Numbered from the stretch's first letter, positions 1-6,580 are shown. The stretch is DNA of 9,153 bases from Piscinibacter sp050175855 (GCF_050175855.1 NZ_JBFXIO010000202.1:1-9153), one strand, 5' to 3'. Notes: a model not told the origin generated them from the sequence alone. Translations and numbers: made by a program.

Positions 1-1132
1 AGTCGGCGACGGCACGCGCGAACTGCGGGTGTGCGAGCCAGTGGGCCGAGTGCGTGGGCACCGGCAGCAGCCCGCGTGCCATCTTGTGCTCGCCCTGCGC
101 ACCGCCCTCGAAGCGGCGGTAGCCATTCGCGATGCACCACTGCAGCGGCTGGTAGTAGCAGGCCTCGAAGTGCAGGCAGTTCACCTGCTCGGTGGCGCCC
201 CAGTAGCGGCCGAAGGCCACCCGGCGATCCGGGTCGATGGCAACGAGCGAACAGGCGATGCGCTCACCGCCGCGCCGGGCGACGAACATGACCCAGTGCG
301 CCGGCATCGTCGAGCGCATCCGCTCGAAGAAGTCGCGCGTGAGGTAGGGCGTGGAGTGGTGGGCGCGGTAGGTGAGGGTGTAGCAGCGGTAGAAGAAGTC
401 CCAGGCTTCGCGGTCGATCGCTTCGCCGGCCAGCGTCTCGAATCTCACGCCGGCCTCGGCGACGCGGCGCCGCTCCTGCTGGATCTTCTTGCGCTTGTCG
501 CGCTGCAGGCTGGCCAGGAAGGCGGCGAAGTCGGCAAAGGGATCCGGTTCGGGGTTCTGCCAGTGGAACTGCACGTTGGAACGCAGCATCCAGCCTTCGG
601 CCTGCGCCGCCTCGCGGTCGTCGTCGGAGAGGAACAGCAGGTGGGCCGACGACAGCTTCTGCTCGCGAGCGAACTGCCGCATCGCGCGCAGCAGCAGCCG
701 GCGCTCGGCGGCGCCGCGGGCCAGCAGCCGCACGCCGGGCACCGGCGTGAACGGCACGGCGCCGAGCAGCTTCGGGTAGTAGGCGAGGCCGTGCCGCTGG
801 TAGGCATCCGCCCAGGCCCAGTCGAAGACGTACTCGCCGTAGGAGTGCGACTTCAGGTAGAGCGGGCAGGCGCCGACGAGCGCCTCGCCTTGGTGCATCG
901 TGAGGAAGCAGGGCTGCCAGCCAGTGGCCGCCGTCGCGCTGCCCGAGGCCGTGAGCGCGAGCAGGTAGGCATGACGCAGGAACGGCGTCGCACCGGGATC
1001 GGCGTCGAGCAGCGCGTCCCATGCCGCGCCGTCGATCGTGGCAGGGTCGTCGTGGACCCGGATGACATAATCGTTCGAGCCTTCCTCGAGGCGATCGCCG
1101 ACCGTCTCCAACCCGTTCTCGCCGCGCACCAT
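1..1132 (-). CDS. FemAB-like / GNAT-superfamily protein (COG3146, DUF482), C-terminus cut by window edge
   Basis: One open frame of 377 codons runs from ATG at 1132 to the left edge without a stop. Recognisable family blocks are AAWDALLDADPGATPFLRHAY (residues 36-56, first residues A36-A37), the GACPLYLKSHSYGEYVFDWA block (88-107), the basic RDKRKKIQQERRR block (211-223), FFYRCYTLTYRAHHSTPYLT (246-265), RYWGATEQVNCLHFEACYYQ (309-328) and EGGAQGEHKMARG (342-354). These match COG3146, a family with a duplicated GNAT-like fold related to FemAB amino-acid ligases and sometimes labelled 'peptidogalycan biosynthesis/recognition'; its substrate is not established. Relatives are roughly 380-390 residues as I recall, so only the last few residues are probably missing. 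The start is uncertain: GTG at 1129 and TTG at 1111 are alternatives, and the first 20 or so residues look poorly conserved. No clear Shine-Dalgarno precedes the ATG, which overlaps the divergent nadE ATG. Confidence 0.9.
   Translation of the reverse strand, partial: MVRGENGLETVGDRLEEGSNDYVIRVHDDPATIDGAAWDALLDADPGATPFLRHAYLLALTASGSATAATGWQPCFLTMHQGEALVGACPLYLKSHSYGEYVFDWAWADAYQRHGLAYYPKLLGAVPFTPVPGVRLLARGAAERRLLLRAMRQFAREQKLSSAHLLFLSDDDREAAQAEGWMLRSNVQFHWQNPEPDPFADFAAFLASLQRDKRKKIQQERRRVAEAGVRFETLAGEAIDREAWDFFYRCYTLTYRAHHSTPYLTRDFFERMRSTMPAHWVMFVARRGGERIACSLVAIDPDRRVAFGRYWGATEQVNCLHFEACYYQPLQWCIANGYRRFEGGAQGEHKMARGLLPVPTHSAHWLAHPQFARAVAD
1063..1071 (+). promoter_or_regulatory. Candidate extended -10 promoter of nadE (TGACATAAT)
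   Basis: TG at 1063-1064 followed after one base by CATAAT (1066-1071) fits the extended -10 pattern TGN-TATAAT with one mismatch. No good -35 lies 16-18 bases upstream, which extended -10 promoters tolerate. Transcription would start near 1078, leaving about 53 bases before the nadE ATG. The box lies inside the N-terminal codons of the divergent minus-strand gene. The same ten bases, ATGACATAAT, occur upstream of the sigma-factor operon. Prediction only. Confidence 0.4.
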
Positions 1133-2804
1133 GTCAGCCCAGCCGCCCGTCCAGGTCGCCCTCGCGCAGATCAACGTGACGGTCGGCGACATCTCCGGCA
1201 ACGCTCAGCGCATCGTCGAGCAGGCCCGCCGCGCGCATGCGCAAGGGGCGAGGCTCGTGCTGTTTCCCGAACTGAGCCTGTGCGGCTATCCGCCCGAGGA
1301 TCTGTTGCTGAGGCCGGCCTTCATGCGGGCCTGCGCCGATGCGCTGGCCGGCTGCGCGCAGGCGCTGGCGGAGCTCGACGGCTTGCACGTGGTGGTGGGG
1401 CATCCGCATCAGTTCGGTGATCGAGGGGATGTTAGGTCGAAGTCGGTGGCGGTGCAGCAGCGCTACAACGCGGCCTCGGTGCTGGCAGGGGGACGCATCG
1501 TCGCCACCTACTGCAAGCGCGAACTGCCCAACTACCAGGTCTTCGACGAGCGCCGCTACTTCGCCTCGGGCCGTGACGCGGCCCAGGGGCCGGTGGTGTT
1601 CGACGTGGCCGGCACGCGCTTCGGCCTGCTGATCTGCGAAGACGCCTGGTTCGAAGAGCCGGCCGCCGCAGCGCGCGCTGCCGGGGCGCAGGTGCTGTGC
1701 GTGCTCAACGCGTCGCCGTTCCACCTCGGCAAGCATGCCGAGCGCGAAGCGCGCATGGCCGAGCGCGCGCGCAGCGTCGGCTTGCCCTTGCTCTACTCGC
1801 ACCTCACGGGCGCGCAGGACGAGGTGGTGTTCGACGGTGCGTCGTTCGCGGTCGACTCGCAGGGCTCGGTGGTGGCCCGCGCGCCGATGTTCGAAGAGGC
1901 GCTGACGCTGGTGCGGGTGGACGGGCCACGCGTGAGCGGCCCCATCGCCGAGGTGCCGGTGATCGAGGCCCAGGCGTGGGCGGCGCTGGTCACCGGCGTG
2001 CGCGACTATCTCGGCAAGAACGGCTTTCCCGGCGCCATCATTGGCCTGTCCGGTGGCATCGACTCGGCGCTGGTGCTGGCGATCGCCGTCGACGCGCTGG
2101 GCGCCGACAAGGTGCGCGCGGTCATGATGCCCTCGCCCTACACGGCCGACATCTCCTGGATCGACGCGCGCGACATGGCAAGGCGGCTGGGCGTGCGCTA
2201 CGACGAGATCTCCATCGTGCCGATGTTCGACGCCTTCCGCGCCAGCCTGGCGAGCGAGTTCGCCGGGCTGCCGGAGGATGCCACCGAGGAGAACATCCAG
2301 GCGCGCATCCGCGGCACGCTGCTGATGGCACTGTCGAACAAGTTCGGCTCGATCGTGCTGACCACCGGCAACAAGAGCGAGATGGCCACCGGCTACTGCA
2401 CGCTCTACGGCGACATGGCCGGTGGTTTCGCGGTGATCAAGGACGTTGCCAAGACCCTGGTCTACCGTCTGGCGAACTGGAAGAACGCCCAGGGCGCCGA
2501 GGTGATCCCGCAACGCATCATCACCCGCCCGCCCTCGGCCGAACTGCGGCCCGACCAGACAGACCAGGACAGCCTGCCGGCCTACGAGGTGCTCGACGCC
2601 ATCCTCGAGCGCTACATGGAAGACGACCAGTCCATCGAGCAGATCGTCGCTGCGGGTTTCGACCCGACCGACGTCGAGCGCGTGACGCGGCTCATCAAGA
2701 TCAACGAGTACAAGCGCCGCCAGGCGCCGGTGGGCATCCGCATCACCCACCGTGCCTTCGGGCGAGACTGGCGCTATCCCATCACCTCGAAGTTCCGCGC
2801 TTAA
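1131..2804 (+). CDS. nadE: Glutamine-dependent NAD+ synthase
   Basis: This 557-residue cytoplasmic enzyme makes NAD+ from nicotinic acid adenine dinucleotide, ATP and glutamine (EC 6.3.5.1), the last step of NAD+ synthesis. The N-terminal nitrilase-type glutaminase domain (about 6-265) starts VALAQINVTVGD and carries the expected Glu-Lys-Cys triad: E47 in LFPELSLCGYPPEDLL, K129 in YCKRELPNYQVFDERRYF, and C169 in GLLICEDAWFEEP. The C-terminal ATP-pyrophosphatase/NAD synthase domain (about 285-557) has the SGGIDSA P-loop at 307-313, the TTGNKSE block at 411-417 and the GDMAGGFAVIKDVAKT block at 427-442. Length and order are normal and no catalytic residue is missing. The ATG start is two residue blocks before the conserved core; no clear Shine-Dalgarno is visible, which is unusual. 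glnB follows on the same strand after 33 bases, suggesting co-transcription. Codons near 1421-1441 (GGT GAT CGA GGG GAT GTT AGG) are unlike the rest of the gene. Confidence 0.97.
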   Translation: MSAQPPVQVALAQINVTVGDISGNAQRIVEQARRAHAQGARLVLFPELSLCGYPPEDLLLRPAFMRACADALAGCAQALAELDGLHVVVGHPHQFGDRGDVRSKSVAVQQRYNAASVLAGGRIVATYCKRELPNYQVFDERRYFASGRDAAQGPVVFDVAGTRFGLLICEDAWFEEPAAAARAAGAQVLCVLNASPFHLGKHAEREARMAERARSVGLPLLYSHLTGAQDEVVFDGASFAVDSQGSVVARAPMFEEALTLVRVDGPRVSGPIAEVPVIEAQAWAALVTGVRDYLGKNGFPGAIIGLSGGIDSALVLAIAVDALGADKVRAVMMPSPYTADISWIDARDMARRLGVRYDEISIVPMFDAFRASLASEFAGLPEDATEENIQARIRGTLLMALSNKFGSIVLTTGNKSEMATGYCTLYGDMAGGFAVIKDVAKTLVYRLANWKNAQGAEVIPQRIITRPPSAELRPDQTDQDSLPAYEVLDAILERYMEDDQSIEQIVAAGFDPTDVERVTRLIKINEYKRRQAPVGIRITHRAFGRDWRYPITSKFRA

Positions 2805-2837
2805 ACTAGGCGCAGTCCCATCGTTCCGGAGCAGGCC

Positions 2838-3176
2838 ATGAAGCAGATCACCGCCATCGTCAAACCGTTCAAGCTCGAGGAAGTGCGCGAGAGCCTGGCC
2901 GAAGTGGGCGTGACTGGCCTGACCGTCACCGAGGTGAAGGGCTTCGGCCGCCAGAAGGGCCACACCGAGCTGTACCGCGGCGCGGAGTACGTGGTCGACT
3001 TCCTGCCCAAGGTGAAGGTCGAGGTGGTGGTCAAGGATGCGGATGTGGAGCGCTGCATCGAGGCCATCGTCAAGGCGGCCAAGACCGGCAAGATCGGCGA
3101 CGGCAAGATCTTCGTCACGGCGATCGAGCAGGTGGTGCGCATCCGCACCGGCGAGACGAACGAAGACGCGGTCTGA
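2838..3176 (+). CDS. glnB: PII nitrogen regulatory protein GlnB
   Basis: A 112-residue PII protein, the usual length. PII trimers sense 2-oxoglutarate, ATP/ADP and, by uridylylation, glutamine, and control glutamine synthetase adenylylation and the NtrB/NtrC system. The sequence shows the uridylylation-site block TELYRGAEYVVDF with the modified tyrosine at Y51 in the T-loop, the TEVKGFGRQKGH block at 31-42, and the C-terminal PII signature KTGKIGDGKIFV at 82-93 that contacts the nucleotide phosphates. R101 and R103 near the end are typical. A good Shine-Dalgarno (GGAG, 2828-2831) lies 6 bases before the ATG. It follows nadE after 33 bases and has no ammonium transporter gene (amtB) next to it, which favours GlnB over GlnK. 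The gene ends inside a hairpin shared with the convergent operon. A weak TAAACT -10-like hexamer at 2802-2807 could give it its own transcript, but no -35 supports it. Confidence 0.97.
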   Translation: MKQITAIVKPFKLEEVRESLAEVGVTGLTVTEVKGFGRQKGHTELYRGAEYVVDFLPKVKVEVVVKDADVERCIEAIVKAAKTGKIGDGKIFVTAIEQVVRIRTGETNEDAV

Positions 3177-3194
3177 GCCTGAAGCAGGCTCAGA
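3172..3194. terminator. Hairpin between convergent glnB and LOG gene, possible bidirectional terminator
   Basis: TCTGAGCCT (3172-3180) and AGGCTCAGA (3186-3194) form a perfect 9-bp stem with the loop GAAGC. The glnB TGA (3174-3176) is in the left arm and the complement of the LOG-gene TGA (3190-3192) is in the right arm. Neither side is followed by a T run, so it is not a textbook intrinsic terminator; it may work with Rho, or mainly protect the 3' ends of both transcripts. Confidence 0.6.
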
Positions 3195-3777
3195 TGCGCC
3201 CGTAGTCGTCGGGCGCGGTGGCGCGCGGCGCCAGGCGTCCGACGGCATCGAGCAGGGCGACGGGGTCGACGGCGACCTCGAGCAGCGCATGCTGCTGGGG
3301 CGAGACGAACCCACCTGTCACCGTCTGGCCGAGGAAGCCGAGCAGGGCGTCGTAGTAGCCGTCGACGTTGAGCAGGCCGACCGGCTTGTCGTGGTAGCCG
3401 AGTTGGCGCCAGGTCCAGACCTCGAAGAGTTCCTCGAAGGTGCCGATGCCGCCGGGCAGGGCGATGAAGGCGTCGCTGCGTTCGGCCATCAGCCGCTTGC
3501 GCTGGTGCATGGTGTCGACGACATGCAGCTCCGTGAGCCCCGCATGGCCGACCTCGCGCTCCATCAAGGTGCGCGGGATCACGCCCACCACCTGGCCGCC
3601 GGCCGCCAGGGCCGCATCGGCCACCCGGCCCATCAATCCCGCGCGGCCGCCGCCGTAGACCAGCTGCCAGCCACGCCGCGCGATGCCTTCGCCGATCGCC
3701 TTCGCAGCGCGGGCGAAGGCCGGTGAGGCGCCTTCGCGCGAACCGCAGTAGACGCACAGGGACAAGCGGGTGCTCAC
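3190..3777 (-). CDS. LOG-family (TIGR00730) nucleotide 5'-monophosphate phosphoribohydrolase
   Basis: A 195-residue Rossmann-fold protein of the 'lonely guy' family, which releases the base from nucleoside or cytokinin-riboside 5'-monophosphates. Key motifs are the N-terminal LCVYCGSREG (7-16), YGGGRAGLMG (41-50), the MHQRKRLM block (90-97) with R93 and K94, and the family signature PGGIGTFEE (108-116) holding the catalytic-site glutamates. The length is usual for the family. The start is the GTG at 3777: it forms a GTGA overlap with the dgkA stop and has GGAG (minus-strand 3788-3785) seven bases upstream. A longer frame to 3828 would overlap dgkA by 55 bases and adds only unconserved residues. 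It is the last gene of the operon, and its stop lies in the shared terminal hairpin. The family was once annotated as lysine decarboxylase; that activity is not supported. The physiological substrate here is unknown. Confidence 0.93.
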   Translation of the reverse strand: MSTRLSLCVYCGSREGASPAFARAAKAIGEGIARRGWQLVYGGGRAGLMGRVADAALAAGGQVVGVIPRTLMEREVGHAGLTELHVVDTMHQRKRLMAERSDAFIALPGGIGTFEELFEVWTWRQLGYHDKPVGLLNVDGYYDALLGFLGQTVTGGFVSPQQHALLEVAVDPVALLDAVGRLAPRATAPDDYGRI

Positions 3778-4160
3778 GCGGCCGCTCCGAGGCGCTGCCA
3801 CAGTGCGGCGAGCCAGATGGCGGCGCACAGAAGCAGCGAGAGCATGACCGCGGCACTGGCGATGTCCTTGGCGCGCTTGGACAACTCGTGAAGCTCGAAG
3901 GAGATGCGGTCGATGGCGGCCTCGATCGCGGAGTTCAACAGTTCGACGATCAGCACCAGGATCACCGACCCGGCCAGCAAGGCGACCTCGACCCAGTCTC
4001 GGCCCAGCCAGAACGCGGCCGGCAGCATCACGACAGCGAGCCAGAACTCCTGGCGGAAGGCGCTCTCACCCCGGTAGGCGGCCTGGATGCCGGCCACCGA
4101 ATAGCCCGCGGCTCGAATGATGCGCTCGATACCGGTGCGGCCCTTGTGCGGATTGCTCAT
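3774..4160 (-). CDS. dgkA: Diacylglycerol kinase, small integral membrane type
   Basis: A 128-residue protein of the prokaryotic DgkA family, which phosphorylates diacylglycerol (or undecaprenol in some bacteria) using ATP and returns lipid turnover products to phospholipid synthesis at the inner membrane. The family core is clear: RGESAFRQEFWLAV (30-43), VELLNSAIEAAIDRI (72-86) with E73, N76 and E80 corresponding to the active-site residues E69, N72 and E76 of the E. coli enzyme, and HELSKRAKDIASAAV (91-105). Three membrane segments are visible at about 41-53, 56-74 and 101-121, as expected. ATG at 4160 is preferred because MSNPHKGRTG is the usual family beginning; a GTG at 4187 would add nine residues. 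Its stop forms a GTGA overlap with the next gene. The 34-base gap from the RDD stop is one of two non-overlapping junctions in the operon and holds a short inverted repeat (4161-4165 with 4173-4177) next to the start. Confidence 0.95.
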   Translation of the reverse strand: MSNPHKGRTGIERIIRAAGYSVAGIQAAYRGESAFRQEFWLAVVMLPAAFWLGRDWVEVALLAGSVILVLIVELLNSAIEAAIDRISFELHELSKRAKDIASAAVMLSLLLCAAIWLAALWQRLGAAA

Positions 4161-4194
4161 GGGCACGCATTCTGCCCGTGCGAACACGCGGCGC

Positions 4195-4722
4195 TCAGCG
4201 CTTGCGCACGGCTTTCCACTCGATCAACCGGGTGCCGCACAGCGCGTCGTGGAGGAACTGGCGACTGGGGTGCAGCAGGCTCAGGCCGGCGTAGGTCAGC
4301 ACCCCGGCGACGAGGATGATGGACACGGCCAGGCCGCCCTGGATGCCCGCGAAATGGGCGGCGGCGAGCCCGGGCAGGAACCACAGCCAGGCCGCGAGGT
4401 AGCGACAGGCCGCGCGCAGCGGCGAGACCGGCTCGCCGTTCGAGGTGACCAGGCGGATGTTCCAGGTCTGCATCGGCAGCGTCTGGCCGGTGCGCGACCA
4501 GAACCAGACGAAGTACAGGCCCAGCACAAGGAACTGCACGACCTGCATGCCCGTCTGCCCGGTCATCGCATGCCGCTGGCCCATGGCGATCGAATACACC
4601 ATGCCGGCGGCCCAGACCACGCCGAACAGGAGCACGCCTTCGTACAGGAAGCAGGACATCCGCCGAACAAGGCTGGGCGTGCGCCACTCGGCGGTGGCGC
4701 TTGCGTCGACGGCCGCGCTCAC
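4195..4722 (-). CDS. RDD-family membrane protein
   Basis: A 175-residue inner-membrane protein. The RDD pattern is visible: an arginine pair R20-R21 at the start of the first membrane segment, RTGQTLPMQTWNIRLV (77-92), and C-terminal HDALCGTRLIEW (158-169). Hydrophobic segments lie at about 25-47, 58-76, 106-122 and 128-150. The first-segment acidic residue of the family name appears to be E28 instead of aspartate, in FLYEGVLL, a common variant in beta-proteobacterial members as far as I recall. RDD proteins are poorly characterised; some are linked to ion or sodium transport. The start is the GTG at 4722, forming a GTGA overlap with the DUF3106 stop, with an AGAG (4735-4732) nine bases upstream. 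This argues for translational coupling to DUF3106. Function here is unknown. Confidence 0.9.
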   Translation of the reverse strand: MSAAVDASATAEWRTPSLVRRMSCFLYEGVLLFGVVWAAGMVYSIAMGQRHAMTGQTGMQVVQFLVLGLYFVWFWSRTGQTLPMQTWNIRLVTSNGEPVSPLRAACRYLAAWLWFLPGLAAAHFAGIQGGLAVSIILVAGVLTYAGLSLLHPSRQFLHDALCGTRLIEWKAVRKR

Positions 4723-5525
4723 TTGGAGCGACTCTGAGATCGCTGCGGGGGCTGCGGCGACGCGGCCGCGCCTTGCGCTCCGCGCTGCGGCAGCAGCGTC
4801 TGCTTGTCGACGAAGCCGGGTGTCGCAGCGATCTTCGGCAGCCCGGGTTGCTGGTGCACCGGCGGAGTCGGCCGCTTGGAGATCAGCGACGTCGTGGCGC
4901 CGGGCGCGGCCTGCACCACGGTGGGCGCGACCGGGCGGGGCGCTGCCGCGAAGTTGGGATTCGGCACGATATTCGACTTCGCCTGCACCCCGTCACGCGA
5001 GGGCTGGGCCGCGCGACGGGCGGCATCGGCGTTGCGCGCCGGCGGTTGTGCGGGCGGAGCGGCACGAGCCGCCAGCTTGCGGCGCTGCTCGGGTGTGAGT
5101 TCCTGGTAGGCCTGCCAGCGGGCTTGGCGCTCCTCCGGCGTCATCTGGCGTGCCGACTGGAAATTCAGGCGTGCCTGACCGCGCTCGGCGGGTGACATCT
5201 TGGCCCAGGCCGTCATCCGCTCCGAGATGCGCTGCTGTTCGGCCGGCGGCATGCCGGGGTAGCGGTTGGCGATCTCCAGCCACTTCTGCTTGCGGGCCCC
5301 GTCGATGCCGGACCAGTCGCGCTCGAGCGGCTTGAGCGCCGCGCGCTGGCTGGCAGAGAGGTCCTGCCAGCGCGGGCCGTTTTCGGCGGCTGCGGCCGCG
5401 GTGGTTCGACTGCCCGCCTGGGCCTGAGCCTGCATGGGCAGCAGTGCCGCGACGCCCAGCGACAGCAGCGTCGCCGCAATGGCGTGGAGCCTCGGAGGTG
5501 CGTTCCGTGGACGGTGCGGGGTCAT
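4719..5525 (-). CDS. DUF3106 secreted protein with repeated L(T/S)-x-x-Q/E-R motifs
   Basis: A 268-residue protein with a Sec signal peptide: arginines at 5-12, hydrophobic stretch at about 15-30 and a likely cleavage after AQAQA near residue 37. The mature part has a helical DUF3106 region (about 50-155) built from recurring motifs: LSASQRAAL (56-64), MPPAEQQRI (92-100), MSPAERGQA (110-118), MTPEERQAR (128-136) and LTPEQRRKL (143-151). These resemble the LTxxQ motif of the periplasmic CpxP/Spy proteins, a resemblance and not a proven relationship. The remainder (155-268) is rich in Ala, Pro and Gln and looks disordered. There is no cysteine after the signal peptide, so it is not a lipoprotein. 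ATG 5525 has a weak GGGG (5534-5531) five bases before it and lies 10 bases after the DUF3619 stop; the frame is open further upstream but those residues overlap DUF3619. Function is unknown. Confidence 0.88.
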   Translation of the reverse strand: MTPHRPRNAPPRLHAIAATLLSLGVAALLPMQAQAQAGSRTTAAAAAENGPRWQDLSASQRAALKPLERDWSGIDGARKQKWLEIANRYPGMPPAEQQRISERMTAWAKMSPAERGQARLNFQSARQMTPEERQARWQAYQELTPEQRRKLAARAAPPAQPPARNADAARRAAQPSRDGVQAKSNIVPNPNFAAAPRPVAPTVVQAAPGATTSLISKRPTPPVHQQPGLPKIAATPGFVDKQTLLPQRGAQGAAASPQPPQRSQSRSK

Positions 5526-5535
5526 GGGCACCCCG

Positions 5536-5970
5536 TCAGTCGCGAGGTGACTTGAGGAACTCAACGAAGCCGGCGTCGTTGTACGCCGCCGGCGGGAGGT
5601 CGTCGGCCAACAACTCGGCGTCAATTTCAGCGGCCGTCTCGATCTGCGCCTCGGAGTGCATGTACTGGATCAGGAACAGCCCGGCGGCCAGTGCCAGCAG
5701 CGGCAGCAACGAACCCAGCTTGATCCACCAGCCGCCGCCCCCGAGCACGGCGGCGCCCGAGGCACCCACCGCGATGGCCGGACGGCTTTCCGCGGCACGC
5801 ACGGCGCGCGCGCGTTCCAGCGCCTTCTCGCGCGCGAAGCGCAGCCGCTCGGAGATGTCGGCATCCATCTGTTCCGCACCTTCGCTCAGCCGGGCGGCCA
5901 GGCGCAAGCCGATCCGGGCCTCCAGGGCATCCCGTGCGGCGATATGGACGGCAGTGTTCGAGTTCTTCAC
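5536..5970 (-). CDS. DUF3619 single-pass membrane protein, possible regulator of the adjacent sigma factor
   Basis: A 144-residue protein. Residues 1-80 are charged and helix-prone (ARDALEARIGLRLAARLSEG at 12-31; ISERLRFAREKALERARAVR at 39-58), a glycine-rich stretch follows at 77-80, one membrane segment lies at about 83-102, and an acidic tail ends in LPPAAYNDAGFVEFLK (125-140). By the positive-inside rule the basic N-terminal part is cytoplasmic. This is the layout of a membrane-anchored anti-sigma factor, but no zinc-binding anti-sigma (HxxxCxxC) motif is present and the protein has no cysteine. The start is GTG at 5970, which forms a GTGA overlap with the sigma-factor stop and has AAGGGA (5984-5979) eight bases upstream, so the two proteins are probably translationally coupled. 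The family assignment comes from the neighbourhood and the general sequence pattern. The anti-sigma role is inference. Confidence 0.87.
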   Translation of the reverse strand: MKNSNTAVHIAARDALEARIGLRLAARLSEGAEQMDADISERLRFAREKALERARAVRAAESRPAIAVGASGAAVLGGGGWWIKLGSLLPLLALAAGLFLIQYMHSEAQIETAAEIDAELLADDLPPAAYNDAGFVEFLKSPRD

Positions 5971-6536
5971 GGTGCGATTCCCTTTGCCTGCAGGGCCCTG
6001 GCCAAGGCATGCACGGCTCTGGAGCAGTGTGTCTTGACCGATCCCTCCGAACAGCCCATCACCTGAGCGGTTTCGGCGACATCGAGTTCCTCCCAGTAAC
6101 GCAGCAGAAAGGCCTCTCGTTGACGCCCGGGCAGCTGCTGGATCTGTTCGTCGATCACCAGCAGGATCTGGGCCCGCGAGACCGAGTCTGCGGCGCTTTC
6201 GGTGCCGGAATGGGCACCGTCGAGCGACTCCAGCGCCTCCAGGATGTTGAAGTCTCCCTCGTCGTCCGTGGTCTCGAAATCCGAGAAGTTCCGCACATGG
6301 GCATTGCGCACCTTCTGCCGGCGAAACCAGTCCATGGTCGCGTTCGACAGGATGCGCTGGAACAGCAGGGGGAGTTCGGCGGCCGGCCGGTCGGCGTACT
6401 TCTCGGCCAGCCGGATCATCGAATCCTGGACGATGTCGAGAGCGGCGTCCTCGTCCCGGACGGCGTAAGCCACGCGCTTGAAGGCGCGCCTGTCTGCGCT
6501 CTTGAGGAAGTCGGCGAGTTCTTTGTCGGAGGCCAA
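5967..6536 (-). CDS. RNA polymerase sigma factor, sigma-70 family, ECF-like
   Basis: A 189-residue two-domain sigma factor. Region 2 (about 15-75) includes RVAYAVRDEDAALDIVQDSMIRLAEKY (21-47, key residues D28-D30, D34 and Q37) for core binding and the WFRRQKVR block (70-77). Region 4 (about 122-185) contains LPGRQREAFLLRYWEELDVAE (135-155) and the helix-turn-helix MGCSEGSVKTHCSRAVHALA (160-179). The linker (80-120) is unusually acidic. There is no region 1 or 3, as in ECF sigma factors. The start is TTG at 6536: it is the only usable start codon between the in-frame stop TAA (near 6582) and conserved sequence, and AGAGG lies ten bases upstream. It is the first gene of the minus-strand operon. 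A weak start codon on a regulator may keep its level low. Target promoters are unknown; self-regulation is possible. Confidence 0.93.
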   Translation of the reverse strand: MASDKELADFLKSADRRAFKRVAYAVRDEDAALDIVQDSMIRLAEKYADRPAAELPLLFQRILSNATMDWFRRQKVRNAHVRNFSDFETTDDEGDFNILEALESLDGAHSGTESAADSVSRAQILLVIDEQIQQLPGRQREAFLLRYWEELDVAETAQVMGCSEGSVKTHCSRAVHALARALQAKGIAP

Positions 6537-6546
6537 GGGCGGGGTG

Positions 6547-6551
6547 CCTCT
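6547..6551 (-). promoter_or_regulatory. Shine-Dalgarno AGAGG deciding the TTG start of the sigma factor
   Basis: AGAGG reads on the minus strand at 6551-6547, ten bases before TTG 6536. It is the only Shine-Dalgarno-like sequence in the short interval between the in-frame stop and the conserved N-terminus, so it supports the rare TTG start. Confidence 0.5.
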
Positions 6552-6580
6552 GAGGGGCGAGGCCCGGTGGGACGCGCGGA

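Noticed and set aside
29..1420. Long plus-strand open frame (463 codons) opposite the COG3146 gene and into nadE
   Set aside because: It is antisense to one recognised gene and out of frame with another; its protein is low-complexity Ala/Arg/Gly/Val and resembles no family. GC-rich codons make such shadows common.
2802..2807. TAAACT as a -10 box for a separate glnB promoter
   Set aside because: Only four of six bases match, there is no -35 and no TG extension, and it coincides with the nadE stop codon.
1134..3314. Minus-strand open frame of 726 codons opposite nadE and glnB
   Set aside because: It covers two well-identified plus-strand genes, has His/Arg/Asp-rich composition typical of antisense frames in high-GC DNA, and shows no domain.
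4161..4181. Short inverted repeats (GGGCA/TGCCC, GCACG/CGTGC) before dgkA as a riboswitch or terminator
   Set aside because: Stems are only five base pairs, they exclude each other, and no T run or known motif follows.
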